Of a stretch of 64,000 nt of DNA, positions 9,106 to 18,495 are shown piece after piece. Location of the stretch: positions 124,001-188,000 of the forward strand of contig NZ_JAAXLA010000001.1 in assembly GCF_012911935.1 (NCBI RefSeq), given 5' to 3'. How positions within the stretch are numbered: the stretch's first letter is position 1; the number at the start of each line of letters is the position of its first letter. This stretch comes from Pseudonocardia acidicola. Its GTDB lineage: Bacteria; Actinomycetota; Actinomycetes; Mycobacteriales; Pseudonocardiaceae. The notes under the pieces were generated by a model. The model was given only the letters and a program-made list of their open reading frames with translations, searched no databases and had not been told where the DNA came from. The translations under genes and the position numbers were made by a program.

Positions 9106-11847
9106 ATGCAGCGCCCCCCGGCCCCGAGCGCGACCGGCAGCGGCACCGTGCCGGAACCTGCTCGCGAACCGGACTCCCCGGAGCCGGTTCCGGCCACCCC
9201 CGGCTATCCGCGGCACTGGGAGGCCGATGTCGTGGCCTCCGACGGCGGCATCGTGCACCTGCGCCCGATCCTGCCCGGCGACGCCGACGCGCTGCTGCAG
9301 TTCCACGACCGGCTCTCCGAGCGCACCCGCTACCTGCGGTTCTTCGGGCCCTACCCGCGGATCCCCCCGCGTGACCTGGAGCGGTTCACCTCCGTCGACC
9401 ACAAGCGGCGGGTGGCGTTCATCGGGCTGCTCGGCGACGAGATCATCGCCGTCGGCCGGTACGAGGGGCTGACCAACGGCAGCACCAACGGCAACCCGCG
9501 GTCGGCCGAGGTCGCCTTCGTGGTCCGCGACGACCACCAGGGCCGCGGGCTCGGCTCGATCCTGCTCGAGCACCTCGCGGCGGCGGCCCGGGAGAACGGG
9601 CTGCGCCGCTTCGAGGCCGAGGTGCTGGTCGAGAACCACCAGATGGTGCGGGTCTTCCGGGAGGCGGGGTACCAGGTCAGCCGCGCCTTCGCCGACGGGG
9701 TGCTGCACCTGGAGTTCGACGTCGACCCCACGGAGCGCTCGCTCGCCGTGCGTGACTCCCGGGAGCAGGCGGCCGAGGCGCGCAGCGTGCACAACCTGCT
9801 GCACCCGGGTTCGGTCGCGGTCATCGGGGCGTCGACGGACCCGTCGAAGATCGGCCACGCGGTACTGGCCAACCTGCTGCGCGGCAACTTCACCGGCCCG
9901 GTGTTCCCGGTCAACTCCGAGGCCCGTTCGGTGCGCGGGGTGCGGGCCTACGCGTCGGTCACCGACATCCCCGACGAGGTCGACCTGGCCGTCGTCGCGG
10001 TGCCCGCCGCGGGCATCGACGAGGTCATGGACTCCTGCCTGGCCAAGGGCGTCAAGGCGCTGATCGTGATCAGCTCCGGGTTCGCCGACGCGGGCTCGGA
10101 CGGTTCCGGGGCCGAGCGGCGGATGGTCGAGGCGGCCCGGGCTCACGGCATGCGCGTCGTGGGGCCGAATGCGCTCGGGGTGGCGAACACGGCCACCGAG
10201 GTGCGGCTCAACGCGACCCTCGCCCCCGACCTGCCCGGTGCCGGGCGGGTCGGCTTCTTCTGCCAGTCCGGTGCCCTGGGCATCGCGCTGCTGGCCGCGG
10301 CCACCGAGCGCGGGCTCGGCTTCTCGACGTTCGTCTCGGCCGGCAACCGGGCCGACGTCTCCGGCAACGACCTGCTGCAGTACTGGCAGACCGACCAGGC
10401 CACCGATGTCGTCCTGCTCTACCTGGAGAGCTTCGGCAACCCGCGCAAGTTCGGCCGGTTGGCCCGGCGGCTCGCCCGGCGCAAGCCCATCGTCGCGGTG
10501 AAGAGCGGCCGGCACACCGATCCGCGTCGCCGGTCGCCGCACGCGGTCGCCATCGACGACGCGAGCGTGCAGGCGCTGTTCGAGCAGTCCGGGGTGATCC
10601 GGGTCGGCACGGTGCCGCAGATGTTCGACACGGCCCTCCTGCTGGCCTACCAGCCGCTGCCGGCCGGGCCCCGGGTCGCGGTCGTGGGCAACTCGACGGC
10701 GCTGGGCCTGCTCGTCACCGACGGACTCCTCGACGAGGGCCTCGACGTCGCCGGGGACCCGGTCGACGTCGGCGCCGCCGCGACGCCGGAGCAGTTCGCG
10801 GCCGCGGTGGAGCAGGCCATCTCCGCCGAGGACGTCGACGCGCTGGTCGCGGTGTTCGTCCCGCCGGTCGCCACCCCCGGCACGGCCTACGCGCGGGCGC
10901 TGCGGGAAGCGGTGGCGGGTTCGGGCAAGCCGGTGGTCAGCACCTTCCTCGCCGTCGAGGGCGTGCCCGACGAGCTGGCCGTGCCACGCCCCGACGGCAC
11001 CCCCGGGCCCGGGTCGGTGCCCAGCTACCCCAGCCCGGAGCGGGCGGTATCGGCGCTGAGCCGGGTGGTCCGCTACGCCCGGTGGCGGGCCACGCCCTTC
11101 GGCGAGTTCGTCACCCCGGAGGGCACCGACACCGAGCGGGCCCGCGAGATCGTCGCCGGGCTCGGCGCCACCGAGACACATACGCTGTCCGACGACGACG
11201 CGGTCGCGTTGCTGGCGTGCTACGGCATCGAGGTCACCCCGTTCCGGCAGGTGTCCGGGGCCGAGGCTGCGGTGGCTGCCGCCGAGGAGCTGGGCTACCC
11301 GGTGGCGCTCAAGGCCGTCGGCGAGCGCTGGCGGCACCGCACCGACCTCGTCGGGGTCAGGCTCGATCTCGGTGCGCCGGCAGGGGTGCGCCGGGCGCAC
11401 GGGGCGCTGGCTGCGGTGACCGGCTCGGACGAGGTGTACGTCCAGCGGATGGCCCCGAAGGGGCTGTCCTGCACGCTCGAGGTGATCGACGACCCGTCGT
11501 TCGGTTCGCTGCTGTCGTTCGGGCTGTCCGGGATCGCGAGCGAGCTGCTCGGGGACCGCGCCTACCGGGTGGTCCCGGTCTCGACGACCGACGCCGCGTC
11601 GCTGGTCCGGGCGCCCCGGGCGGCACCGCTGCTGGCAGGCTACCGCGGCGCCGAGCCCGCACGGCTGGACGCGCTGGAGGACCTCGTGCTGCGCGTCGGG
11701 AAGATCGCCGAGGAGCTGCCCGAGGTGCGGTCGCTGGCGCTGGACCCGGTGCTGGCCTCCGCAGAGGGCGCGTTCGTCACCGGTGCCCGGGTCGTTCTCG
11801 GCCCGCCGCCGACCCGCGACGACCTCGGTCCCCGCAAACTGCGCTAG
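9106..11847 (+). CDS. GNAT acetyltransferase fused to NDP-forming acyl-CoA synthetase-like domains (Pat-type)
   Basis: 913 residues from ATG 9106, with ACGGAG 8 bases upstream; a GTG at 9097 is an alternative. Residues 1-45 are a Pro-rich, likely disordered tail. A GNAT domain follows, with its acetyl-CoA loop near residues 142-158 (HQGRGLGS). From about residue 236 (SVAVIGAST) comes the CoA-binding and succinyl-CoA-ligase-like part, and an ATP-grasp-like segment starts near residue 727. The acetyltransferase-first order is the one reported for actinobacterial PatA, opposite to Salmonella Pat. A His (SPHAVAI) sits about where the catalytic phosphohistidine of true ligases lies, so loss of ligase activity is not proved. 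The likely role is lysine acetylation of AMP-forming acyl-CoA synthetases, antagonised by the adjacent AcuC. Confidence 0.85.
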   Translation: MQRPPAPSATGSGTVPEPAREPDSPEPVPATPGYPRHWEADVVASDGGIVHLRPILPGDADALLQFHDRLSERTRYLRFFGPYPRIPPRDLERFTSVDHKRRVAFIGLLGDEIIAVGRYEGLTNGSTNGNPRSAEVAFVVRDDHQGRGLGSILLEHLAAAARENGLRRFEAEVLVENHQMVRVFREAGYQVSRAFADGVLHLEFDVDPTERSLAVRDSREQAAEARSVHNLLHPGSVAVIGASTDPSKIGHAVLANLLRGNFTGPVFPVNSEARSVRGVRAYASVTDIPDEVDLAVVAVPAAGIDEVMDSCLAKGVKALIVISSGFADAGSDGSGAERRMVEAARAHGMRVVGPNALGVANTATEVRLNATLAPDLPGAGRVGFFCQSGALGIALLAAATERGLGFSTFVSAGNRADVSGNDLLQYWQTDQATDVVLLYLESFGNPRKFGRLARRLARRKPIVAVKSGRHTDPRRRSPHAVAIDDASVQALFEQSGVIRVGTVPQMFDTALLLAYQPLPAGPRVAVVGNSTALGLLVTDGLLDEGLDVAGDPVDVGAAATPEQFAAAVEQAISAEDVDALVAVFVPPVATPGTAYARALREAVAGSGKPVVSTFLAVEGVPDELAVPRPDGTPGPGSVPSYPSPERAVSALSRVVRYARWRATPFGEFVTPEGTDTERAREIVAGLGATETHTLSDDDAVALLACYGIEVTPFRQVSGAEAAVAAAEELGYPVALKAVGERWRHRTDLVGVRLDLGAPAGVRRAHGALAAVTGSDEVYVQRMAPKGLSCTLEVIDDPSFGSLLSFGLSGIASELLGDRAYRVVPVSTTDAASLVRAPRAAPLLAGYRGAEPARLDALEDLVLRVGKIAEELPEVRSLALDPVLASAEGAFVTGARVVLGPPPTRDDLGPRKLR

Positions 11848-11859
11848 CCCGCGCCCGGT

Positions 11860-11905
11860 GCAGCCCCGTCGCCGTCCCGGAACCCCGGACCGGCGACGAG
11901 GCTGC
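11860..11905. terminator. Bidirectional terminator between the Pat-type gene and the fumarase gene
   Basis: GCAGCC 11860-11865 plus CGTCGCCG 11867-11874 pair with CGGCGACG 11891-11898 plus GGCTGC 11900-11905, with one C/A mismatch. This makes a 14-pair stem between two convergent genes. Confidence 0.75.
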
Positions 11906-11919
11906 GATGCGGGGACGGG

Positions 11920-13578
11920 CTAGCGGCGGAACGACACCTGCAGGGTGGGCTGACTGGTCTCGGCGAAGAAGTCGTTGCCCTTGTCGTCCACCACGACGAA
12001 CGCGGGGAAGTCCTCGACCTCGATCTTCCAGACCGCCTCCATGCCGAGCTCCGGGTACTCCAGCACCTCGACGCGGCGGATGCAGTCCTGGGCCAGCCGC
12101 GCGGCCGGGCCGCCGATCGAGCCCAGGTAGAACCCGCCGTGCTTCGCGCAGGACTCGGTGACCTGCTTGGACCGGTTGCCCTTGGCCAGCATGACCATCG
12201 ACCCGCCCGCGGCCTGGAACTGCGCGACGTAGGAGTCCATCCGCCCGGCCGTGGTCGGCCCGAACGACCCGGACGCATAGCCCTCGGGGGTCTTGGCCGG
12301 GCCCGCGTAGTAGACGGGGTGGTCGCGCAGGTAGTCGGGCATGCCCTCGCCGGCCTCCAGCCGCTCCGCGATCTTGGCGTGCGCGATGTCGCGGGCCACC
12401 ACGAGGGGGCCGGTCAGCGAGACCCGGGTCTTCACCGGCAGCGTGGAGAGCTGGGCGCGGATCTCCGACATCGGCCGGTTGAGGTCGATCCGGACGACGT
12501 CCTGCGCGGAGGCCTCCAGGTGCTCGTCGGTGACGTCGGGCAGGTACTGTGCCGGGTCGCGCTCGAGCTGCTCCAGGAACACGCCCTCGGGCGTGATCTT
12601 CGCCCGAGCCTGCCGGTCCGCCGAGCAGGACACCGCGATCCCGACGGGCAGCGACGCGCCGTGCCGGGGCAGCCGGATCACCCGCACGTCGTGGCAGAAG
12701 TACTTGCCGCCGAACTGGGCGCCGATGCCGAACTGCCGGGTCAGCTCCAGGACCTGCTGCTCGAGGTCGCGGTCGCGGAAGGCGTGCCCGAGCTCCGAGC
12801 CTGCGGTGGGCAGCGTGTCCAGGTAGCGGGCGGAGGCGAGCTTGGCCGCCTTGAGCGTGAACTCGGCCGACATGCCGCCCACGACGATCGCCAGGTGGTA
12901 GGGCGGGCAGGCCGCGGTGCCCAGCGAGCGCAGCTTCTCGTCGAGGAACGCCGCGAGCCGCTTGGGGTTCAGCAGCGCCTTGGTCTCCTGGTAGAGGAAC
13001 GTCTTGTTGGCCGAGCCGCCGCCCTTGGCCAGCACCAGGAACTCGTACTTCGGGGTCTGCCCGGGCGCGGAGTACAGCTCGACCTGGGCCGGCAGGTTGG
13101 TGCCGGTGTTCTTCTCGTCCCAGAACGACAACGGGGCCATCTGCGAGTAGCGCAGGTTCAGCTCGTCGTAGGCCTGGAAGATGCCGCGGGAGATCGCACG
13201 TTCGTCGTCGCCGCCGGTCAGCACGGTCTCGGTGCGCTTGCCGATGACGATCGCGGTGCCCGTGTCCTGGCACATCGGCAGCACCCCGCCGGCCGCCACG
13301 CAGGCGTTGCGCAGCAGGTCGGTGGCCACGAACCGGTCGTTCGGCGACGCCTCCGGGTCGTCCACGATGGACCGCAGCTGGGCCAGGTGGGACGGCCGCA
13401 GCAGGTGCTGGATGTCCTTGACCGACTCCCGCACCAGTGCGGTGATGGTGTCGGGGTCGATCTCGAGGAAGGTCCGGCCGGCGGCCTCGACGATCGTGCC
13501 GGGCTGCAGGTCGAGCTCGCGGTACTCGGTCTCGTCGGGACCGAGCGGGAGCACGTCGGTGTGGTGGAACTCGGGCAT
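11920..13578 (-). CDS. fumA: Fumarate hydratase, class I (iron-sulfur)
   Basis: 552 residues. ATG 13578 was chosen because homologues begin [12 protein letters not shown]; an in-frame ATG ten codons earlier (13608) is possible and neither has a clear ribosome site. The N-terminal domain has PMCQDTGTA (about residue 105) with a cysteine of the oxygen-labile 4Fe-4S cluster. The C-terminal beta domain contains GPTTAGRMD and AKGNRSKQV. It hydrates fumarate to malate in the TCA cycle. The length matches the single-chain class I enzymes (about 550). It is convergent with the Pat-type gene and divergent from the molybdenum hydroxylase gene. Confidence 0.93.
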   Translation of the reverse strand: MPEFHHTDVLPLGPDETEYRELDLQPGTIVEAAGRTFLEIDPDTITALVRESVKDIQHLLRPSHLAQLRSIVDDPEASPNDRFVATDLLRNACVAAGGVLPMCQDTGTAIVIGKRTETVLTGGDDERAISRGIFQAYDELNLRYSQMAPLSFWDEKNTGTNLPAQVELYSAPGQTPKYEFLVLAKGGGSANKTFLYQETKALLNPKRLAAFLDEKLRSLGTAACPPYHLAIVVGGMSAEFTLKAAKLASARYLDTLPTAGSELGHAFRDRDLEQQVLELTRQFGIGAQFGGKYFCHDVRVIRLPRHGASLPVGIAVSCSADRQARAKITPEGVFLEQLERDPAQYLPDVTDEHLEASAQDVVRIDLNRPMSEIRAQLSTLPVKTRVSLTGPLVVARDIAHAKIAERLEAGEGMPDYLRDHPVYYAGPAKTPEGYASGSFGPTTAGRMDSYVAQFQAAGGSMVMLAKGNRSKQVTESCAKHGGFYLGSIGGPAARLAQDCIRRVEVLEYPELGMEAVWKIEVEDFPAFVVVDDKGNDFFAETSQPTLQVSFRR

Positions 13579-13820
13579 GGGGGGAACGTACCCCGGAAGT
13601 GTCCGCATCAGCCGAGAGGCCGGACCGGCCCCCGACCGGTCCGGCCTCCCGTGGTGGGCGCCGCCCGGACGTCGTCCGGTGGCGCGGGGTCGGTGCCCGC
13701 GCCACCCTTCCGGGTCATCAGCGGACCGTCAACCGCACACGCCGACCGTTCGCCTGCGCACGATCTGCCGGAGTGTGAAAGAGGAGCGATCTACGCCACA
13801 CAATTGTTAGGGTTTCAAAC

Positions 13821-16190
13821 ATGCCCGGATCCATTCTCGGTACCGCCGTGCGCAGGGTCGAAGACCCCGACCTGCTGACCGGTGCCAGCACCTACGTAGG
13901 CAATCTGCGGCTCGACGGAGTGCTGCACGTCGCCTTCGTCCGGTCCCCGCTCGCGCACGCCCGGATCGCGGGCATCGAGACCGCCGCGGCCGCGGCGGCG
14001 CCCGGTGTGGTGGCGGTGTTCACGGCCGCCGACCTGAACCTGCCGGCCCACCACGGGCTGATGATGGTCAACGAGCGGACCCCCCGCCCACCGCTGGCCA
14101 CCGACCGGGTGCGGTTCGTCGGCGAGGCCGTGGCCATGGTGGTGGCGGAGAGCAAGGCGGCCGCGGTGGACGCGGTGGAGCTCGTCGAGATCGACTACGA
14201 CCCGCTGCCGGCGGTGGTGGACATGGAGGCGGCGTTCGCGCCGGACGCCGAACTGCAGTTCCCCGAGCTGGGGTCCAACCTGGCCGCCGGGGCGCGCTCA
14301 CCGTCCGACCCCGACCCGCTGGCCGACGCCGAGGTCGTGGTGCGCGCCCGCATCGTCAACCAGCGGCTGGCCGTGATGCCGATGGAGGGCAACGCGATCG
14401 CCGTGCAGCCGGCCGGGGACGACGACCACGATCTCGTGGTGCACGTCTCCACCCAGATGCCGCACGGTTTCCGCACCCAGGCCGCGCGGCTGTTCGGCCT
14501 CGAGCCCGAGCGGGTGCGGGTCATCGCCCCGCACGTCGGCGGGGCGTTCGGCGGCAAGGCCGGGATGCTCGCCGAGCACACCGCGGTGATCGGTGCGGCG
14601 CGCGCCCTGGGCCGGCCCCTGACGTGGGTGGACACCCGCTCGGAGAACCTGGTCTCGATGCCGCACGGCCGCGGGCAGATCGCCTACTACGAGCTCGGGC
14701 TCACCCGCGAGGGCGTGATCACCGGGCTGCGCGCCCGGGTGATCGGCGACTCCGGCGCCTACGCCGGGTTCGGCGGCGGGCTGGTGCTCAACCAGACCTA
14801 TGTGATGTCCCAGGGCGTCTACGCGATCCCGAAGATCGGTTTCGACGCGGCGGTGGCGTACACCAACACCACTCCCATGGGTGCGTTCCGCGGCGCCGGG
14901 CGCCCGGAGGCGACCGCGCACCTGGAGCGCATCATCGACCTGGCCGCGGCCGAGCTCGACATCGACCCCGTCGAGCTGCGCCGGCGCAACTTCCTCGACC
15001 CCGCCGACTTCCCGCTGACCACGGTGGTCGGCGCGCAGTACGACGTCGGCGACTACGACCTCCCGCTGCGCGAGGCGCTGCGGCTGGCCGACTACGACAA
15101 GCTCCGCGAGGAGCAGGCCGCGCGGCGCGAGGCGGGCGACCCGGTGCAGCTCGGCATCGGGATCTGCGTCTACGTCGAGATCACCGCCGGCGGCGGCGGA
15201 TCCGAGTTCGGCTCGGTGCGGGTGCACGCCGACGGCTCGGCCACCGTGTCGGCCGGCACGTCCGGGCACGGCCAGGGCCACCCGACGTCGTTCGCGATGC
15301 TGGTCAGCGACGCCCTCGGCATCCCGATGGAGAAGATCCGCTTCGTGCAGTCGGACACCGCGTCGGTGCCCCGGGGCAGCGGCACCGGCGGGTCGCGGTC
15401 GCTGCAGATGGGCGGCAGCGCGGTGCGCCTGGCCGCCGGCGACGTGCTCGACCAGGCCCGGCGCCGGGCCGCGGCGATGCTCGAGGCGTCGGTCGACGAC
15501 GTCGAGCTCACCGACGCCGGCGAGTTCGGCGTGGCCGGCGTTCCGGGTGCGAGGCTGACCTGGACCCAGGTGGCGGGCGCGGCCGCCGAGGCAGGGGAGG
15601 AACTGTTCGCCGGGCTCGACGCGAAGCAGGACGGCCCGACGTTCCCGTTCGGCGCGCACGTCTCGGTGGTCGAGGTGGACACCGAGACGGGGTGGGTGCG
15701 CCCGCGCCGGCACGTCGCCGTCGACGACTGCGGACGGATCCTCAACCCGCTGCTCGTCGAGGGCCAGCAGCACGGCGGGCTCGCGCAGGGCATCGCGCAG
15801 GCACTCTACGAGGAGGTCGTCTTCGACCCGGAGGGGCAGCCGCTGACCGCGACGCTGGCCGACTACCGGATGCCCACCGCGGCCGACCTGTTCTCCTTCG
15901 AGGTGTCGACCACTGAGACCCCGACCCACATGAACCCGTTGGGCGCCAAGGGGATCGGTGAGTCGGCGACGATCGGCTCGACGCCGGCGGTGCAGAACGC
16001 GGTGATCGACGCGCTGCGCCCGTTCGGGATCCGTCATATCGATCTGCCGTGCACCCCGCAACGGGTGTGGTCGGCGATCCGCGACGCCCGCAGCGGCCGG
16101 CCCGCCGACCCGTGGCGGGAGCCGCCATCGGTGTTCGAGACGCTCCCGGTCCGCGGCGCGGGGGAGGGTGACGACGCCGGGGCCATCTGA
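13821..16190 (+). CDS. Molybdenum hydroxylase large subunit (CoxL / xanthine dehydrogenase family), form II-like
   Basis: 789 residues, the usual length of a stand-alone molybdopterin-binding subunit. The a/b-hammerhead domain occupies about residues 1-130. GGAFGGKAG is near residue 237 and the active-site loop reads AFRGAGR near residue 354. The catalytic Glu lies in GIGES near residue 714. True form I CO dehydrogenase has AYxCSFR; form II and other hydroxylases have AYRGAGR, so CO oxidation is not supported. These enzymes need a 2Fe-2S small subunit and a FAD subunit, and neither is encoded next to it (fumarase upstream, serine hydrolase downstream). The ATG has no good ribosome site; AGAGGAG lies about 40 bases upstream. 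Confidence 0.88.
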   Translation: MPGSILGTAVRRVEDPDLLTGASTYVGNLRLDGVLHVAFVRSPLAHARIAGIETAAAAAAPGVVAVFTAADLNLPAHHGLMMVNERTPRPPLATDRVRFVGEAVAMVVAESKAAAVDAVELVEIDYDPLPAVVDMEAAFAPDAELQFPELGSNLAAGARSPSDPDPLADAEVVVRARIVNQRLAVMPMEGNAIAVQPAGDDDHDLVVHVSTQMPHGFRTQAARLFGLEPERVRVIAPHVGGAFGGKAGMLAEHTAVIGAARALGRPLTWVDTRSENLVSMPHGRGQIAYYELGLTREGVITGLRARVIGDSGAYAGFGGGLVLNQTYVMSQGVYAIPKIGFDAAVAYTNTTPMGAFRGAGRPEATAHLERIIDLAAAELDIDPVELRRRNFLDPADFPLTTVVGAQYDVGDYDLPLREALRLADYDKLREEQAARREAGDPVQLGIGICVYVEITAGGGGSEFGSVRVHADGSATVSAGTSGHGQGHPTSFAMLVSDALGIPMEKIRFVQSDTASVPRGSGTGGSRSLQMGGSAVRLAAGDVLDQARRRAAAMLEASVDDVELTDAGEFGVAGVPGARLTWTQVAGAAAEAGEELFAGLDAKQDGPTFPFGAHVSVVEVDTETGWVRPRRHVAVDDCGRILNPLLVEGQQHGGLAQGIAQALYEEVVFDPEGQPLTATLADYRMPTAADLFSFEVSTTETPTHMNPLGAKGIGESATIGSTPAVQNAVIDALRPFGIRHIDLPCTPQRVWSAIRDARSGRPADPWREPPSVFETLPVRGAGEGDDAGAI

Positions 16191-16207
16191 ACGGCTAGGT
16201 GAGGCCG

Positions 16208-16246
16208 TGAGTCGGATCCGGCGCCGAACGCACCGGATCCGACTCA
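16208..16246 (+). terminator. Terminator after the molybdenum hydroxylase gene
   Basis: A perfect 14-bp stem, TGAGTCGGATCCGG 16208-16221 with its complement 16233-16246, around an 11-base loop. It begins 18 bases after the stop codon. Confidence 0.75.
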
Positions 16247-16374
16247 TCACCCCGGCCTTCCGGCCGCGTTGACGACACGTTGATCGACTGATCTGTCGAC
16301 TGCCATTGACGCGTCCGCGGCAGGCCGTAAGGGTGTGTGACGACGCACACCCCAACGGCGAGGAGGCCCCCGAC

Positions 16375-17529
16375 ATGAGCTCGCAGATCGACCAGGTGCT
16401 GAAGGACGCGGTCGATGCAGGTGCCGTACCGAACGCGGTCGCGATCGCGGCCGACCGCAACGGTGTGATCTACGAGGGGGCGGCCGGCCCCCGTGAGGCG
16501 GGCGGGACCGACCCGGTCGGGCCCGACACGCACTTCCGGATCATGTCGATGACGAAGATGGTCGCGACGGTCGCCGCCCTGCAGGAGATGGAGCGCGGCA
16601 ACCTCGACCTCGACGCGCCGATCGACACCTACTGCCCCGACTTCGCCGACGTCCAGGTGCTGGAGGGCTTCGAGGGCGACAAGCCGACGCTGCGGCCGCC
16701 GGCCAGCCGGGCGACCGTCAAGCAGCTGGTCACGCACACCTCGGGGCTCGGCTACTGGTTCTGGAACGAGAACCTGGTGCGCTGGGAGGCGGCCACCGGC
16801 ACCCCGAACGTGCTCTCCGGCCAGAACGTGATCTTCACCGCGCCGCTGGTCGCCGACCCCGGCACGACGTACATCTACGGCATCAACACCGACTGGCTCG
16901 GCCGGGTGGTCGAGGCGGTCAGCGGCCGGACGCTGGACGTCTACATCAAGGAGAACATCACCGCGCCGCTCGGGATGAACGAGACCGCGTTCATCATGAG
17001 CCCGCAGCAGCGGGCCAACTCGGTTCCGGTGCACGTCAAGGGCGAGGACGGCACGTGGGCCGCCACCGACATCGACCTCAACCAGCAGCCGGAGTACTTC
17101 GCCGGCGGCCACGGCCTGCACTCCACCCCGCGTGACTACCTCACGTTTCAGCGGATGCTGCTGAACAACGGCACCCTCGACGGGACTCAGATCCTGCGCT
17201 CCGACACCGTCGACGCCGCGTTCACCAACCAGGTCGGCGACCTGGATTTCCCGGCCGAGATCCCCACCGCCGACCCCGCGTCGACGCACGCCCTGAACAT
17301 GGGTCCCGGGTACAAGTGGGGCTACGGGCTGCTGCTGAACACCGCGGACATCCCGGGCATGCGCCGGGCCGGCAGCGGGGCGTGGGCCGGGCTGTGCAAC
17401 ACCCACTTCTGGGTCGACCGCACCACCGGCATCACCGGCGCCATCTACAGCCAGTTCCTGCCGTTCGTGCCGCAGGAGGCGCTGGACATGTACGCGAACT
17501 TCGAGCGGGCGCTCTACGCCTCGCTGTGA
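16375..17529 (+). CDS. Serine hydrolase, class C beta-lactamase / EstB-esterase family
   Basis: 384 residues. ATG 16375 has GAGGAGG 9 bases upstream, which excludes the longer frame from 16306. The nucleophile motif SxxK is SMTK near residue 59. The Tyr motif lies in YGINTDW near residue 164. There is no KTG or HTG triad; the matching region reads GSGAWAGLCNTHFWVD, as in EstB-like esterases. An esterase role fits better than beta-lactam hydrolysis. No signal peptide is seen, so it is probably cytoplasmic. It stands alone between two terminators. The natural substrate is unknown. Confidence 0.85.
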   Translation: MSSQIDQVLKDAVDAGAVPNAVAIAADRNGVIYEGAAGPREAGGTDPVGPDTHFRIMSMTKMVATVAALQEMERGNLDLDAPIDTYCPDFADVQVLEGFEGDKPTLRPPASRATVKQLVTHTSGLGYWFWNENLVRWEAATGTPNVLSGQNVIFTAPLVADPGTTYIYGINTDWLGRVVEAVSGRTLDVYIKENITAPLGMNETAFIMSPQQRANSVPVHVKGEDGTWAATDIDLNQQPEYFAGGHGLHSTPRDYLTFQRMLLNNGTLDGTQILRSDTVDAAFTNQVGDLDFPAEIPTADPASTHALNMGPGYKWGYGLLLNTADIPGMRRAGSGAWAGLCNTHFWVDRTTGITGAIYSQFLPFVPQEALDMYANFERALYASL

Positions 17530-17549
17530 GCGAGCGGTAGGCCCTCCGA

Positions 17550-17596
17550 GCCCGTGCGGGGCCGCTGGTGATCGAAACCACCGGGCCCGCACGGGC
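17550..17596 (+). terminator. Terminator after the serine hydrolase gene
   Basis: GCCCGTGCGGG 17550-17560 pairs with CCCGCACGGGC 17586-17596. An inner TGGT/ACCA pairing (17566-17569 with 17577-17580) extends the hairpin. Confidence 0.7.
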
Positions 17597-17661
17597 GCCC
17601 CGGGGATGTGTTCCGCCGGCGGCTGGCGCAGACTCACCGGCGTGAGTACGGAGGAGACGCG

Positions 17662-18495
17662 ATGAGGCTGGCCACCATCCGCACCGCGACCGGGACCCGT
17701 GCGGTCCGGGTCGACACCACGACCGCGGTGGAGACGGGGGAGACGGACCTGCGGGCACTGCTCGAGCGCCCGGACTGGGCCGAGCACGCGGCGAACGCGG
17801 CCGGGCCCACCCATCCGGTCGACGGGTTGGACTACGCGCCGCTGGTGCCCGCCCCGGAGAAGATCATCTGTGTCGGGTTGAACTACCGCGACCACATCCT
17901 GGAGATGGGCAACGAGCCGCCGGCGTACCCGACGCTGTTCGCCAAGTACCCGCCCGCGCTGGTCGGGGCGCACGACGACATCGTGCTGCCCGCGGTGTCG
18001 GACAAGATCGACTACGAGGCCGAGCTGACCGTCGTGATCGGCCGTCCGGTCCGGCACGCGGACGCGGAGCAGGCCGCCGCGGCGATCGCCGGATACACGA
18101 TCCTCAACGACGTCAGCGTCCGGGACTGGCAGAACCGCACCAAGCAGTTCCTGCAGGGCAAGACGTTCGAGCACTCCACCCCGCTCGGCCCGGTCCTGGT
18201 CACCCCCGACGAGCTGCCCGAGGGCGGCTGGGAGATCTCCAGCGTGCTCGACGGCGAGGTGATGCAGCACTCGACCACCGCCGAACTCGTCTTCGGGCCG
18301 GTCGACCTGGTGCGCTACCTCTCGACGATCATGACGCTGAACCCGGGTGACGTGATCGCCACCGGGACGCCGGGCGGTGTGGGCCACGCGCGTAAGCCCC
18401 CGCGCTACCTCACCGACGGCGCCACGCTGGTCACCGCGATCGCCGGGATCGGCGAGACCCGCAACACCTGTCGCAAGGAGAAGATCCCGGCGTGA
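17662..18495 (+). CDS. Fumarylacetoacetate hydrolase family protein (fumarylpyruvate hydrolase candidate)
   Basis: 277 residues from ATG 17662, with GGAGGA 6 bases upstream. The FAH fold is shown by ICVGLNYRDH (about residue 72-81), the metal-binding DYEAELTVVIG (about 117-127), the DVSVRDWQ loop and GTPGGVG near the C-terminus. Family members cleave C-C bonds in fumarylacetoacetate-, fumarylpyruvate- or acylpyruvate-like substrates with Mg2+. The next gene overlaps by 4 bases and encodes a mycothiol-dependent maleylpyruvate isomerase-like protein. In Corynebacterium these two activities are consecutive in the gentisate pathway, which makes fumarylpyruvate the best substrate guess. No gentisate dioxygenase is present in the window. 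Confidence 0.87.
   Translation: MRLATIRTATGTRAVRVDTTTAVETGETDLRALLERPDWAEHAANAAGPTHPVDGLDYAPLVPAPEKIICVGLNYRDHILEMGNEPPAYPTLFAKYPPALVGAHDDIVLPAVSDKIDYEAELTVVIGRPVRHADAEQAAAAIAGYTILNDVSVRDWQNRTKQFLQGKTFEHSTPLGPVLVTPDELPEGGWEISSVLDGEVMQHSTTAELVFGPVDLVRYLSTIMTLNPGDVIATGTPGGVGHARKPPRYLTDGATLVTAIAGIGETRNTCRKEKIPA

Noticed and set aside
9100..11400. Long minus-strand open frame (766 codons) opposite the Pat-type gene
   Set aside because: Composition shadow; the plus strand has clear GNAT and CoA-ligase motifs.
13821..16190. Call as CO dehydrogenase (CoxL form I)
   Set aside because: The active-site loop is AFRGAGR, not AYxCSFR, and the S and M subunits are missing.
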